Below the pieces are notes generated by a model, which was not told the origin of the DNA, did not search any database, and saw only the letters and a program-made list of their open reading frames with translations. The translations under genes and the position numbers were made by a program. This document shows, one piece after another, positions 35,401-44,309 of a DNA stretch of 64,000 bases; position 1 is the stretch's first letter; the number at the start of each line of letters is the position of its first letter. The stretch comes from Eublepharis macularius (lineage: Eukaryota; Chordata; Lepidosauria; Squamata; Eublepharidae): positions 155,192,676 to 155,256,675 of the forward strand of contig NC_072792.1 in NCBI RefSeq assembly GCF_028583425.1. The letters are read 5' to 3'.

Positions 35401-35411
35401 CTCGAGATTGA
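8451..35411 (+). CDS. USP12: Ubiquitin carboxyl-terminal hydrolase 12, nine coding exons, complete
   Basis: Cysteine deubiquitinase of the USP family; in vertebrates it works in a complex with WDR48 (UAF1) and WDR20. Nine coding exons (listed separately) sum to 1,113 nt, i.e. 370 codons plus stop, the length of human USP12; every junction has GT-AG and matching phase. The start MEILMTVSK distinguishes it from the paralogue USP46, which starts at the second Met (MTVR). The Cys box FGNTCYCNS gives catalytic Cys48, GPNRGHY gives His317 and LLFDDD gives Asp333. CLTC (186-189) and CEEC (233-236) are the zinc-finger cysteines. A variable linker reads [13 protein letters not shown] where human has NIDNENNNSTPDP. 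The gene should be functional. Retroelements and DNA transposons occupy several introns but no exon. Confidence 0.97.
8640..12279 (+). other. USP12 intron 1, left part
   Basis: AT-rich intronic sequence. Apart from a diverged repeat at about 9340-9690 related to the one at 7180-7690, I see no gene, RNA or clear transposon boundary here. Confidence 0.5.
12448..13348. mobile_element. Nested non-autonomous hAT-type element, CAGGGTGGAT family
   Basis: Ends CAGGGTGGATTTGATTTAAA and TTGATTTTTATCCACTCTG are imperfect inverted repeats, bounded by an exact 8-bp duplication CCTGTGCC (12440-12447 and 13349-13356). It lies wholly inside the hAT element at 12288-14060, so it is younger. The ends are rich in GATTTAAATC repeats, which give short palindromes. 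Confidence 0.85.
13357..13930. repeat. Array of inverted 60-70 bp modules inside the hAT element
   Basis: About eight copies of a module built from GGGTCTGTGAAACTGACAGC and its complement, often separated by CAGCAGGAGAAA or its complement, alternate in orientation. The open frames here (up to 199 codons) read repeated SFTDP-like peptides and have no gene character. Confidence 0.7.
15304..15540 (+). repeat. tRNA-derived SINE
   Basis: The head GCCAGTGTGGTGTTGTGACG and the B-box-like region GACCCAGGTT-type (here CAACCCAGGTTTTATACC) are followed by a body with CTTGCTGGGTGACCTTGGGC and ACCTACCTCACAGGATTGTT, then TAAATGAAGTAAAATAAAA. It is a family related to, but distinct from, the SINE at 5737. 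Confidence 0.7.
15700..15900. mobile_element. Palindromic solo terminal repeat, second Penelope-like family
   Basis: The left half (GTTTCAGGTGGGTAGCTGTG to CTTTTCAAGAGTCAGAGCTC) is roughly the reverse complement of the right half (CTCTGAAGAAGGGACC to GGTGCCACTGGTCTCC), so it is a head-to-head pair without coding sequence. The right half has a CTGAAGA-stem-GAAA arrangement like the hammerhead-like motif of the main Penelope family in this window. Family assignment is inferred from that shared layout. Confidence 0.4.
16796..16905. mobile_element. Tc1-type terminal inverted repeat, isolated
   Basis: The stretch from AATATAATTTTATGG-type sequence to TTTTGGCCACTAGTG matches the terminal repeat of the Tc1 element at 28689-30385. 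It ends at a TA (16906-16907). No second end was found nearby. Confidence 0.7.
16908..16950 (+). repeat. Fragment of second Penelope-like family
   Basis: GTTGGTCTTTAAGGTGCTAT followed by TGGACCCAAATCTTGCT matches the end sequence seen at 15870 and 20520. It abuts the Tc1 end. Confidence 0.4.
17240..19690 (+). pseudogene. Decayed L2-clade LINE reverse transcriptase
   Basis: Recognisable blocks occur in the order of the family: [13 protein letters not shown] (about 17293), a stretch resembling FQSGFR..ELALV followed by LDLSAVFET (18080-18240), then [13 protein letters not shown] (19290) and a C-terminal part near 19440-19600. Frames are broken by many stops and frameshifts. It compares well with the better copy at 47045-49290. 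It lies in USP12 intron 1 and is not functional. Confidence 0.6.
20012..20092 (+). other. USP12: USP12 coding exon 2
   Basis: Acceptor TTTTTTTCCAG, donor GTAAGT. It encodes 27 codons starting [16 protein letters not shown] and ending FGLVN, phase 0 at both ends. Confidence 0.96.
20470..20592. repeat. Short palindrome from second Penelope-like family
   Basis: AAAGAGTCCAGTAGCACC and its complement GGTGCTACTGGACTCTTT flank a short AT-rich centre, followed by CTACAAACTAACACGGCTAA. It is the head-to-head end arrangement of the family at 15700, in miniature, located in USP12 intron 2. Confidence 0.45.
21558..22241 (-). mobile_element. Possible solo LTR
   Basis: The segment begins TGTCAAGGGTCG and ends CCCAGGGTGTCA, so on the minus strand it starts TGACACCCTGGG and ends TTGACA. 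Its composition (CAAT-like motif, moderate GC) fits an LTR, but no target duplication is evident and no internal region is linked. It lies in USP12 intron 2. Confidence 0.3.
22735..22948 (+). other. USP12: USP12 coding exon 3 (catalytic Cys box)
   Basis: Acceptor TAG, donor GTAATG. It encodes 71 codons plus one base, from [12 protein letters not shown] (with Cys48) to RLRKEN. Phase 1 at the end. Confidence 0.97.
23790..24005 (-). repeat. tRNA-derived SINE, minus orientation
   Basis: CCAAGGCCATCTGCTGAGCT and GAGGTTTGAACCAGC (complement of the B-box-like head), ending with CTTAACCACTATGCTACAGC, match the SINE at 4925. It is located in USP12 intron 3. Confidence 0.6.
24487..25215 (+). pseudogene. 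Penelope-like ORF, C-terminal third with GIY-YIG domain
   Basis: The open frame covers the C-terminal 242 residues of the 850-residue family protein, from [11 protein letters not shown] to PHPS. The GIY-YIG nuclease block [16 protein letters not shown] is intact. The reverse transcriptase part is missing, so this copy cannot be autonomous. Confidence 0.85.
25284..25324 (+). ncRNA. Hammerhead-ribozyme-like motif in Penelope terminal repeat
   Basis: Core CTGAAGA, stem II GCCAGC/GCTGGC (6 bp, loop CACAGCT), then GAAA, a minimal ACGT stem III and GTC followed by AGG, which pairs with the CCT before the core (stem I). Position 7 of the core is tolerant in hammerheads. One extra T sits between the core and stem II. 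The palindromic ACGT would favour a dimeric form. Confidence 0.45.
25446..25882. mobile_element. Non-autonomous hAT-type element
   Basis: Ends TAGGGATCCGCAGC and GGTTAGGGACCCCTG are imperfect inverted repeats flanked by near-identical 8-bp duplications, GCCTAGTG and GCTTAGTG (25438-25445 and 25883-25890). It has no transposase. A related copy is at about 39202-39580. Confidence 0.65.
26611..26840 (+). other. USP12: USP12 coding exon 4
   Basis: Acceptor TTGTAG, donor GTAAGT. It encodes residues 115-191, from [14 protein letters not shown] to CLTCET, including the first zinc-binding CxxC. Phase 0 at the end. Confidence 0.97.
27942..28018 (+). other. USP12: USP12 coding exon 5
   Basis: Acceptor TTTGCAG, donor GTATGG. 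It encodes [20 protein letters not shown] and ITHCL plus two bases of an Arg codon. Confidence 0.96.
28337..28420 (+). other. USP12: USP12 coding exon 6 (second zinc CxxC)
   Basis: Acceptor TTCTAG, donor GTATCC. It completes Arg217, encodes [19 protein letters not shown] to EAHK, and ends two bases into Arg245. Confidence 0.96.
28689..30385 (-). mobile_element. Tc1-like DNA transposon, full length but decayed
   Basis: Terminal inverted repeats of roughly 150-170 bp begin CACTAGTGGCCAAAATTGTG on the left and end CACAATTTTGGCCGCTAGTG on the right. A TA precedes the left end (28687-28688); the right one has become TG. Total 1,697 bp, in USP12 intron 6. The transposase lies on the minus strand in three broken frames. 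Confidence 0.88.
28927..30079 (-). pseudogene. Tc1-like transposase, broken
   Basis: Read leftward: an N-terminal helix-turn-helix-like segment ([20 protein letters not shown], about 29900), a middle part with [15 protein letters not shown] (29470), and a C-terminal part (29310-28927) with FQQDSAPCH and [11 protein letters not shown], which carry the second D and the E of the DD34E catalytic triad. Frameshifts and an insertion of T-rich sequence around 29740-29790 break the frame, so no active protein is expected. Confidence 0.85.
31200..31322 (-). repeat. SINE 3'-end fragment, possible
   Basis: TTTACTTCTCTCCCCAGAGG followed by ACCTAAGGTGATATACAG resembles the 3' body of the squamate SINE at 15304 in reverse orientation. 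Weak match. Confidence 0.3.
31852..32049 (+). other. USP12: USP12 coding exon 7
   Basis: Acceptor TTTTCAG, donor GTAATA. It encodes [20 protein letters not shown] to VVVHCG and two bases of Ser311. The LHLKRF core is a conserved USP block. Confidence 0.97.
33138..33397 (-). repeat. tRNA-derived SINE of the Sauria type, minus orientation
   Basis: It runs from ATAATAATAATT-tail sequence to AACCACTACACCAAACTGG; the body CCCTGTGAGGTGGGTGGAGC and the B-box complement GGGGAATCAAACCCAG are clear. It is the same family as 5737 and lies in USP12 intron 7. Confidence 0.75.
33955..34850. other. GC-rich segment of unknown origin in USP12 intron 7
   Basis: About 900 bp of C/T-rich then mixed GC-rich sequence inside an otherwise AT-rich intron. 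It holds several open frames up to 140 codons on both strands with low-complexity composition and no domain I recognise. I see no inverted ends or target duplication. It could be an unknown transposon or a gene-derived insertion. Confidence 0.4.
35124..35202 (+). other. USP12: USP12 coding exon 8 (His box)
   Basis: Acceptor TTTTACAG, donor GTAAGG. It encodes [14 protein letters not shown] (His317) and [11 protein letters not shown] (Asp333). Phase 0 at the end. Confidence 0.97.
35310..35411 (+). other. USP12: USP12 last coding exon
   Basis: Acceptor TTCTTACAG. It encodes [18 protein letters not shown] to ILFYQSRD and a TGA at 35409-35411. Human has TSDIS where this has TTDSS. Confidence 0.97.
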
Positions 35412-38400
35412 ATGAGATCTGGGTGAAGAGTGACTTCCTGCCTGATTTCTTTTTTGGCTGTTGTGGAAAGGAGAAAGCACTGGGTTTTTTAAAATAAAAA
35501 AAAGGAATGCAGGGAGTCAGAGGGGTGGTAGCACAGTTTGCACAGAACAAAGCAAAGGTTTCAGAGGCTTTTTAAAACTCTTCATGTCATGTTCATTTAA
35601 TTTGCTCAGGTGTCATGGTGACAATAGGATTCTCCACAATAGCCCAATGGGAACAAAGGACAGCCATTCCTGTAAGGGTTTGCCATCAGTCAGCTGAACT
35701 GTATCTAGAAGATTTGATCTGAAGTCCAAGTCAGTAGAAATACCTTCAAAATCTTCAGTATATTTTGAATTTTGGCCAGGGTTGCACTAAGAGGAAGTGC
35801 AACAAAAGCAATATAAATCTGGCATATTAATTCTCATACTTATTTTTTATTACAAGTGCAATTTTGTTTTGTTTTTTTTTGCTTATACTTGGTTCTAAAA
35901 ATACAATTTTTCTAATTTTCTTGCATGCCTAATTAGAGCGAGTTAGCCTAACAATTGCCTTCCTGGCCAGAATCAATTAATAGAATGTGATATTTAAACT
36001 AGAATCAAGAAGGCAAGTATGTTTTGCTTCCTTTAAGAAGCTTACATTACAGTAATTTGTACCTCTGTGATTGGGAACAGTTTGGGCTTTTAAACTTCCT
36101 ATGGGGAAGAACTATAGCTTATTTTATTTATGCATTACTTTAACTTCTGGAGGTTGTGTATTTTGTATTCTCAATTTCAGGTTTTGGAATCTAGTTTTGT
36201 ATATTAGATTTATTCAGATTTAAATCTTATTTCATTGTTCATTTAAGATAATTATTTCAACTCTTTATAAGATACTTTCAGAATCTGGGAAAGATTTTGT
36301 CTCTTCTACAATGAACTGATGAGTTTGACTATATTGACACAGTTCATACTGTGAGTTTGAAATGAAAACGTTCTTCTGAGACTATAAAAAGTTGACTTGT
36401 TTTGTTACAATTTGATGCTCAAATATTGGTGATGAGCCAGTCATTTTCTTAACAGTAGGTCAGACTGGCATTTGATTAAGTTCCAGTAGAACTGAGGAGT
36501 CTAAGATGGTTGCATTCCTGGGCTTCATTGCAGCATTAATATTAAGAATTAACATGATATTCTGAAGGTATATTACAATCTTCAGTTTGTAGCTGGAACA
36601 GATATGAAATGCTCAGGTCTTTCCTCCTGGATTGTTTCATTTAAAATAGGCGAATAGCTGGAAGACTCCTTGCAGTCCTGTGATAGCTATGCCAGCAGAT
36701 TCTAAATATTTCTAAAATTGCCTCTGAGAGTTGATCAGTTTATTACAGCAAAAGTGATAATGGAGCTCAACTCCTCTGATGGATACTTCCAGTCATCATT
36801 ACGCTGGCTGACAGTGGCTGAATATAACTTCTTGGGTGCAAAAAGGCTGAGCATACAGTCCCAATGTGTAACCATACCTGGTAATTTGGTGTCTTTTCAG
36901 AACATGTTTTTTTCCCTTGTAGTTTGTGTTTTGTTTAAAATGTAAAAAAAAATTCTGTTTGCTGCTATAATTAATACATTTACTTTACACATCTTTTAGC
37001 TCAGGAAAATGACTTTCACCACTCCATGTAACTTAACAGACTTTTTAAAAATAGGGGCACTAAGTGAGCTATTTAACAAATGTGAAAAGGTCATATCAAA
37101 TTGTAAAGAATTTTTTTTATAAAATGTTTTGAAGTTTTGTCTTGAACATTCTTTTGTATGAAATTATGTTGTTTGGCTTCAATATGAGGATTGCAAAAAC
37201 TGATTTTTCAAGAACAGTTGATCATCACTCTGCAGCCTGCTTTTACGAGGAGACCTTTAAGTCTTAAACATTTCTTCAGCTGTCAGAAAGAAAAGTGTGA
37301 GGTCAGTCAGTCATACTGGGGAAAATGACCATCCTTTCCACATGTTATAAAGCAGTGTCAGTAAAAGATATCAGTTCAACAACAGTAACATCACATTTGA
37401 TCAAGAATGGCATTAAGATCAAGATGAATGGCTAGGTAACTTTTTGTTAACCGTAAATCCCATGATACATTGCAACTTTGATCCAGTACTTCATAGGACA
37501 TAAAATTTGTGTGCTCTGAAAAGTATCCAGAATAGTAGACACACACAACATTTAGTATAACCTAGTCCACATATTGGTTTTTCTGGCATATTTTGTATTG
37601 TTCAGTACCTGATGTGAGGCAACCTGGGAAACTCCAATTTGCTACTATGAGCCCCATGGAGGAAGGATGGGATTTAAGTCAAAGATCATGGCTTATGGAT
37701 CTTAGTCGCTTGCCATGTGCAGCAAAGCATGCTCAGTTTGTATATCTCTTGACGATTTACTTCTGCAATGCATTTTAACAGATGGCTTGATTTCAGTGCG
37801 CTGTGTTCTAGACACTGTTTAAGGTTGTAAAGATTTTCTGAGACTTGTGTAACAACTTTAACGTACCCTTGGTCAAAAAAGATTAGATTGGAGTTGATGG
37901 TTTCCAACCCAGTTTTTTCACTCCCTTCTTTGAACACTTCATGCCATATCACATCTGTCTTGGGAACTCCCAACTATTCCAAGAGTAACTTCCCTTGCAG
38001 GAAAGGAAATGACTCTTTAAGAAGATCACATTTGAAGCCCTGTCAGGCTCACCAAAAAGGTTGCACATCAAGAATTACATGCGTCAAACTACAGCTGAAT
38101 TTAAGAGTGAATGTTCTGTTCACAGTTGAACCATTTTTATAAAAGGACATTGAAACATAACAGTGAATGCCGTATAGAACAATAACACCTGAGAACCTCA
38201 GTTTGGCCCTTGACCTCATGAATCCATAAATTTCTTCCTAACAGTAAAAGCATAAATTGGTCATTTGCTAAATGGTAAGCAATTTGAGGATATGGGGATG
38301 AAATTTTTCAGTGATAAATGAAGCAGATATCCCTGTGCCTGTGTAAATGACTATTGGAATTGTAGTTCTTGGTAGTTTGTTAAAAAATATTTTAAAATAT

Positions 38401-38835
38401 TTGAGTGAGAACTCAATGTTTTCAGAGAAAAATTCAGTATTCTGTAAAGAACCTTTTTGATCTCTCAGCTTCATGTCCTCAAACTTTAGAAATACATTTT
38501 TGTTTTTGTTTTGCTTCATGTAATAAATGTAGTGTAGAAAACTTAGGTCTGGTGATTGTCATAGAACACTTTCTGATTGGTAAGCACTACAAATGTTGCT
38601 GGCTTTGTACTCTATTTTATAATGCTTTGGTTTCATTAAGCTGTTGTCCATTTGTGTGTTTCCCTTCTATCATTTATCAAATGACATGGAAGTGTTTTGT
38701 AACTTAGAACGTAAAAACACAATTGGGATTCATCTGAAGGCTCTAGCTACATTTTGTTCTTTAATACCAGCTGACCAAATGGCAAACTTACACAGAATAG
38801 CATGTTGAAATAAATGTCCTCTTTTAATCACATCT
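35412..38835 (+). other. USP12: Probable USP12 3' untranslated region
   Basis: A long AT-rich stretch without recognisable transposons or long ORFs follows the stop codon. The first AATAAA with a GT-rich downstream region that I would accept lies at 38809-38814 (followed by TGTCACTTTGGTTCTTG). A 3.4-kb 3' UTR is plausible for this gene. Earlier A-rich sites (around 35491, 36936) could give shorter forms. Confidence 0.45.
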
Positions 38836-39201
38836 GGGGATGTCACTTTGGTTCTTGTATCAAGAAAACTATGGATGGTGTATACTAGCTGTACTTGAGT
38901 ATGGGGTGGTGGAATATATACAGGTTGTAGGGCAAAAGTTCACTTCAGATATGGATGGCACAAAGCTGTCTTGAACCAGTGTTCCTTGGGACTGGAATGT
39001 GGGAATATTGGAACATAAGAGTGAGATTACTTTTAAGACTTCAATAATACAGTAGTCTTCTGACAACTTTTTGTCACTGTAAAATGCAAACATCCAATAT
39101 GACTAATTTGAAATCACTACAGGTTTTATTGTATATCTTAAAAGATTGCTCAGTCTTAGGCACCTTTTTTTTTAACCTTTCATTTTGAATAAAGGACAGA
39201 G

Positions 39202-39580
39202 CAGGGTCCCCCAGAGTGGTGCCCGCTGGGTGTTTTTTTAGGAAACAGGTAGGACTTTTGCCCGGTAGGGCTTCTGACTGGCCGCTAGAGATCTGATTGG
39301 CTGTGCAGATTTTTAAAAGCATTATTTTGGCAGCAGTTGCCACCACAGCACATGAATTCTATATGCAAGAAACTGTATGTTCATTTAAACTGTATGTTCA
39401 TTTAAAAAGGCATACTGTTAAATAGAGCTTTTTGCCTGAAATGTCTTGAGAGTTAAGCATAATTTCACTCCCAGACATTTTATGGTTGGCTCTACCTCCC
39501 ATGGCAGCCATTTTGTGGTTGCTCCCACTACCCTGTGGCAGAATTCCACAGGTGCCCACAGACTCCAAAGGGCCTATGAT
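39202..39580. mobile_element. Non-autonomous hAT-type element, decayed right end
   Basis: The left end CAGGGTCCCCCAGAGTGGTG and the interior (GGCTTCTGACTGGCCG, GCTGTGCAGATTTTTAAA, TTGCCACCACAGCAC) match the element at 25446. The right end is worn and falls within the 138-bp segment that is duplicated at 43302. Confidence 0.5.
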
Positions 39581-39611
39581 CCTTTTCCTCTATTAGCAGA
39601 GCCTTACTCTG
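39474..39611 (+). repeat. 138-bp direct repeat, copy 1
   Basis: Identical at all but one position to 43302-43439. It covers the tail of a hAT element and adjoining sequence, and stands immediately left of a probable LTR. Confidence 0.9.
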
Positions 39612-42600
39612 TGTTATGACCTGTACTTTCTTTGGGGTAGATTTTTCTTTTAATCTTCCCCTTACACCCTCTGGGTAGTTTGCTGCCACCAGGAATATAT
39701 TATTCCAAAATATTTTATTCAAATGTCCCCTTTGGTAACGTTTTTAAGCGTCAGGCTACTTCGTGGTCCTATGTGGCCCTGAGTAGGGGTGTGCAATTCG
39801 GGTATATGATACCCGAAAAAAACCTGAAACAACCTGTTTCGGGTTGTTTCGGGTTTTCCCGAAACGTTTCAGAAAACCCGAAACGTTTCGGGTAATCGAA
39901 ACAGCAATTTCCGAAATGTTTCGGTATTTCAGCTTGTTTTAGTAATGCATTTCAATGGGGAAAAGCCTCCCCCAGGCTTCCCGGAAGCCTGGGGGAGGCA
40001 TTTTCCCACCAAATCAATCCAAAGTTGGTAGGGACCTTCTTCTAACTCCCCTCTAACAACCCCCCAAGTTTGAGAAAGATTGGACTTTGGGGGGGCCAAG
40101 TTATGCCCCCCCCAAACAGGTCCCCCTATCCTCGCCTAAAAGGGAAAGGTTTTTGCTTGCTGCTGCTGATCTCTTATGTTGTGGATGCTGCGGCTGATCT
40201 CCATGTTTCCTATGGGGGAAAAATGAAGAGGCAGGCTTGTCTTGCCAGGGGTGGCATTTTGCATGCAAAATGCCCCCAACCCTCAGGGGCCCTTCTCCTA
40301 CCTTTCCTCCCACCCCCCACCAAGGCTCAGCCTGCTCCCACTTGGGGGGCCTCCCAAAGTAGGTGCTCTTCCTCCCCTTCCCTCCACTATTTCTAGCTGG
40401 GAAATAACAGAGGCTTGTCTTGCCACGGGTGGCATTTTGCATGCAAAATGCCTCCAACCCTCAGGGGCCCTTCTACCTTTCCTCCCACCCCCCACCAAGG
40501 CTCAGCCCCAAGGCTCAGTCTGCTCCCACTTCGGGGGGGGGGCATTTCATGGCCTCCCAAAGTAGGTGCTCTCAGCCCCCAAAGTCCACCCCCTACAGCC
40601 CCACACATACCCAATTCTCCCCCAGCTGCCACACACAGATCCAAATCCCCACAGTAGCTCCTCACAGGCCCAAATCCACCCCCAGCAGCCCCACACAATC
40701 CCAGGAACAAGCTGGCCAGCCTTCTCCCTTTGTTTCCTATGCTGTGAACTATAACACTCTGTTTTCCAGAGCAAATGTGCACAGCCCAGGGATGCCACAA
40801 TGGTGGACACACTTCTGAGTGCCAGCTTGTCCCTGTGAAAGAGCACCTGAACCACAGACACCCTCCCTCAAATTCCCCCACCACCTACAGAGATGGCTGG
40901 CCAGCCACCCCATTGTTCTCTATGATGGGAACCAACTGGATAACAAAGAATAAAACATGAACAACACAAAGTTTTTTAAAAAACGTTTCTCACTTTCAAA
41001 GTACAAGTAGGCAAAGCATTATGACACATTACACCAGCAGTCCCCCACACAGAAAAATAACATGACTCACTTAACATCAGAGAATCACAAAAACACAATT
41101 CCTATCAAAAACACTTTATTTCTTGAACAGCTTTATGTTACACAGCAGGGGGGCACACCAGAGGACATTCCAGCATTCCACCTCACAAAAATAACACAAC
41201 TCACTTCACATCAGAGAATCACTCAAACACAATTGCTGTCAAAAAAGGTGGCGTGGGCTGTATTATTTTGTGTAGTATGCTGCTTTCATGCCCTGTTGTG
41301 CCCTCCTACTGCGTAACCTAAAACAGTTAAAGAAATAAAGTGTTTTTGAAAGCAATTGTGTTTTCGGGTGATTCTTTAATGTGAAGTGAGTTGTGTTATT
41401 TTTGTGTAAGATACTTCTGTCATACCCTTTGGTGTGCCCCCCTGCTGTTTAACCTAAAGCTGTTCAAGAAATAAAGTGTTTTTGACAGGAATTGTGTTTT
41501 TGTGATTCTCTGATGTTAAGTGAGTCGTGTTATTTTTCTGTGTGGGGGACTGCTGGTGTAATGTGTTGTAATGCTTTGCCTACTTGTACTTTGAAAGAGA
41601 AAATAATTTTTTAAAAAATTTATTTTGTGTTGTTCGTGTTTTATTCTTTGATGTGCAGTTGGTTCCCATCATAGGAAACAGTACAGCAGGCTAGCCGGGC
41701 TTCTCTGTAGGTGGTGGGGGTGTCAGGGGGTTGTTGTCTGTGTGTCAGGTCAGGTGCTCTTTCCCAGGGACAAGTTGGCACTCAGAAGTTTGCCCACCAT
41801 TGTGGCACCCCTGGGCTGTGCGGAATTGCCCTGGGAAAGGGAGTTTAGAAGTTCCCAGCATAGGGAACAAAGGGGGAGGGCTGGCCTTTGCCAGCCTGTT
41901 CCTGGGGTTATGGGTGTGGGGCTGCTGGGGGTGGATTTGGGTCTGTGAGGGGCTAATGTGGGGAATTGGGATTTGAGTCTGTGTGTGGCTGCTGGGGAGG
42001 ATTGGGTTTGTGTGGGGCTGTGGGGGGTGGACTTTGGGGGCTGAGAGCACCTACTTGGGGAGGCCATGAAATGCCCCCCCAAGTGGCAGCAGGCTGAGCC
42101 TTGGTGGGGAGTGGGAGTAGAGGTGGGAGAAGGGCCCCAGAGGGTTGGGGGGCATTTTGCATGCAAAATACCACCCCTGGCAAGACAAGCCTCCCCCAGC
42201 TGTAAGTAGTAGAGAAAAGAGCACCTACTTAGGGAGGCCATGAAATGCCCCCCCCAAGTGGGAGCAGGCTGTGCCTTGGTGGGGGGTGGGAGGAAAGGTG
42301 GGAGAAGGGCCCCTGAGGGTTGGGGGGCATTTTGCATGCAAAATGCCACCCCTGGCAAGACAAGCCTGCCTCTTCATTTTTTCCCCATAGGAAATAATGA
42401 AGATTGGCAGCAGCAAGCTAAATATACGTTCACGTTTCCCTTTTTTAGGCGAGGATAGGGGGACCTGGTTTGGGGGGCCATAACATGGCCCCCCAAAGTC
42501 CAATCGGCCTGAAACTTGGGGGGTTGTTAGAGAGGAGTTAGAGGAAGGTCCCCACCAATTTTGGCGTGATTCGGTGGGAAAATGCCTCCCCCAGGCGTCC

Positions 42601-43299
42601 GGGAAGACGGAGGCATTTTCCCATCGAAAAGAAACCCGAAACGATACCCGAACCGCTAAACCCGAAATGGCTTGCTGTTTCGGATTTAGCTGTTGTCGAA
42701 ACAGATTCTCGTTTCAGGTATACCCGAAACGAGAATCCCGAAGCAGTGTTCCTTTGCACACCCCTAGCCCTGAGGATATGAATGGGATATAGCAATGACA
42801 GCTACACTGGGATATAACAAAACAAAATAAATATTTATTTTTCAAGAAGTGTATTGGTTTCATAAAAGTAGTTCTTAGTTCTTAAAGTTACTTCCTATAA
42901 ACTCATTCACACAGATCTCTTCTAAGGCTTCACACACAGTTAGCCTCCTTCACTAGACTCAATAGTTCTCTCACAAATACTTCAAATATAGGCAGCACAC
43001 AGCTGGCCTCTCTTTCTCTGACTGAGTGTCCTTTCACAAACATGCTCAGTTCAGGTTCCACACAGGTTATATTTCTGTCATAAATACTTCAGTATACTCA
43101 GGCAGCACACAGCTAGCTTGCTTTCTTCTGACTGAAACCTTTCTCCCTGCACTGTCAGTCTAAACTGCATTCACTCCGCCCACACACTCAGTCATCAACC
43201 AATCACATCACTCACTCTTCCCTCTCTCACCCCCACTCTTCACCTAGCTCAAACCAAGCATTTAAAGACACATGCACACATTTACTTGGAATCATTACA
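39612..43299 (-). mobile_element. Probable solo LTR, interrupted by a hAT element
   Basis: Without the hAT insertion and one copy of its target duplication it is about 697 bp. On the minus strand it starts TGTAATGATTCC and ends GTCATAACA, i.e. TG...CA with short imperfect inverted ends (TGTAATG/CATAACA), and has an AATAAA-type signal near 42830. No internal genes or second LTR are present, so it would be a solo LTR. It is flanked by a 138-bp direct repeat and not by the usual 4-6 bp duplication, which is odd. Confidence 0.5.
39784..42766. mobile_element. Large foldback non-autonomous hAT-type element, 2,983 bp
   Basis: Ends TAGGGGTGTGCAATTCGGG and TTTGCACACCCCTA are inverted repeats with an exact 8-bp duplication GCCCTGAG (39776-39783 and 42767-42774). 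The two halves are inverted copies of each other over most of their length, centred near 41.27 kb: the outer parts contain CCCGAAACG-type runs, the middle parts repeat TTTTGCATGCAAAATG modules, the inner parts AAAACACAATT blocks. No transposase; the long G/C-rich frames (up to 202 codons) are repeat artefacts. Confidence 0.9.
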
Positions 43300-43301
43300 C
43301 G

Positions 43302-43439
43302 GACATTTTATGGTTGGCTCTACCTCCCATGGCAGCCATTTTGTGGTTGCTCCCACTACCCTGTGGCAGAATTCCACAGGTGCCCACAGACTCCAAAGGG
43401 CCTATGATTCTTTTCCTCTATTAGCAGAGCCTTACTCTG
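43302..43439 (+). repeat. 138-bp direct repeat, copy 2
   Basis: Second copy of 39474-39611, with one substitution (GATTC for GATCC), immediately right of the probable LTR. Confidence 0.9.
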
Positions 43440-44309
43440 ACACAAAGCCTTCCTTGAGTGGCGCGCACACAGTTAGAATCCAACCCTAAGACACTATGAA
43501 TCTCTTTGCTTGCTGTTGCTTCAGATTGTGATCCACAGTTTGAGAAGAACTGCAGTTGGCCACAAGAGATTTTGGTTGGTATGAAAAAAAGCAATATTTG
43601 GGTGTTATGTATTGAACATGTGAAAATCCTGTTTATCAATTATGGCCAGCATGTCCATGCTGAACGGAGAAACTGGCCCAATGTCCATAGACTCAACATA
43701 AACTTGGCAACTTGGCAGAGACCATTACTGAGTTTAACCTTGCAGCATAGTTGTAGATCTCTTCTCCAGCAAACAAAAGAGCAATTTAGTTAGAAAATGT
43801 ACAGTAGATGATGTTAAACAATGAGAGCTAGAACTACTTGTTCTTAACATCAAACACACAAATCAACTTATTTCCCATCCTTAGTCTTGAATTTTATTTT
43901 AAAAAATGCTCTGATTTTACGTACCGTAAATGCTCAAGAACTGGAACTTGCAAACCAAACTTGTTAGGTAGTTAAAAATCACCAGCTGAGTGCAAGCTAA
44001 TTGACAGAAGTGCAGCAACACTACAGAGATCCTGGCATCTTTTTAAATCAAGAACAACTTGCCCAAGTGGAAGAGTTTAGCTCGTTGCAGGGTAATGTTA
44101 TTTTTGTTTTGATTCAAGCTCAGATGACTCAGTGGTAAATTATAAGCCAGTATGAAAACAGCCAGCTATTGTGAATTGGTTGTAAGTTATTCTTGTGCCC
44201 AACACTTGAAACTTAAGCATGACATTTGCTTCCAACCAGAAGCCAGCGTGCCAGCACAAAAGGAAGCCAAGCTGCCTGTGGGATGTGTAAGATGATTTCA
44301 AGATCATAA
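43440..44309 (+). other. Intergenic stretch without recognised content
   Basis: AT-rich sequence with short unrelated ORFs. I see no gene, RNA or repeat boundary here. Confidence 0.4.

Noticed and set aside
41750..42358. 202-codon minus-strand frame and several overlapping GC-rich frames
   Set aside because: They lie in the inverted modules of the foldback hAT element and mirror the frames in its other arm; they are repeat artefacts.
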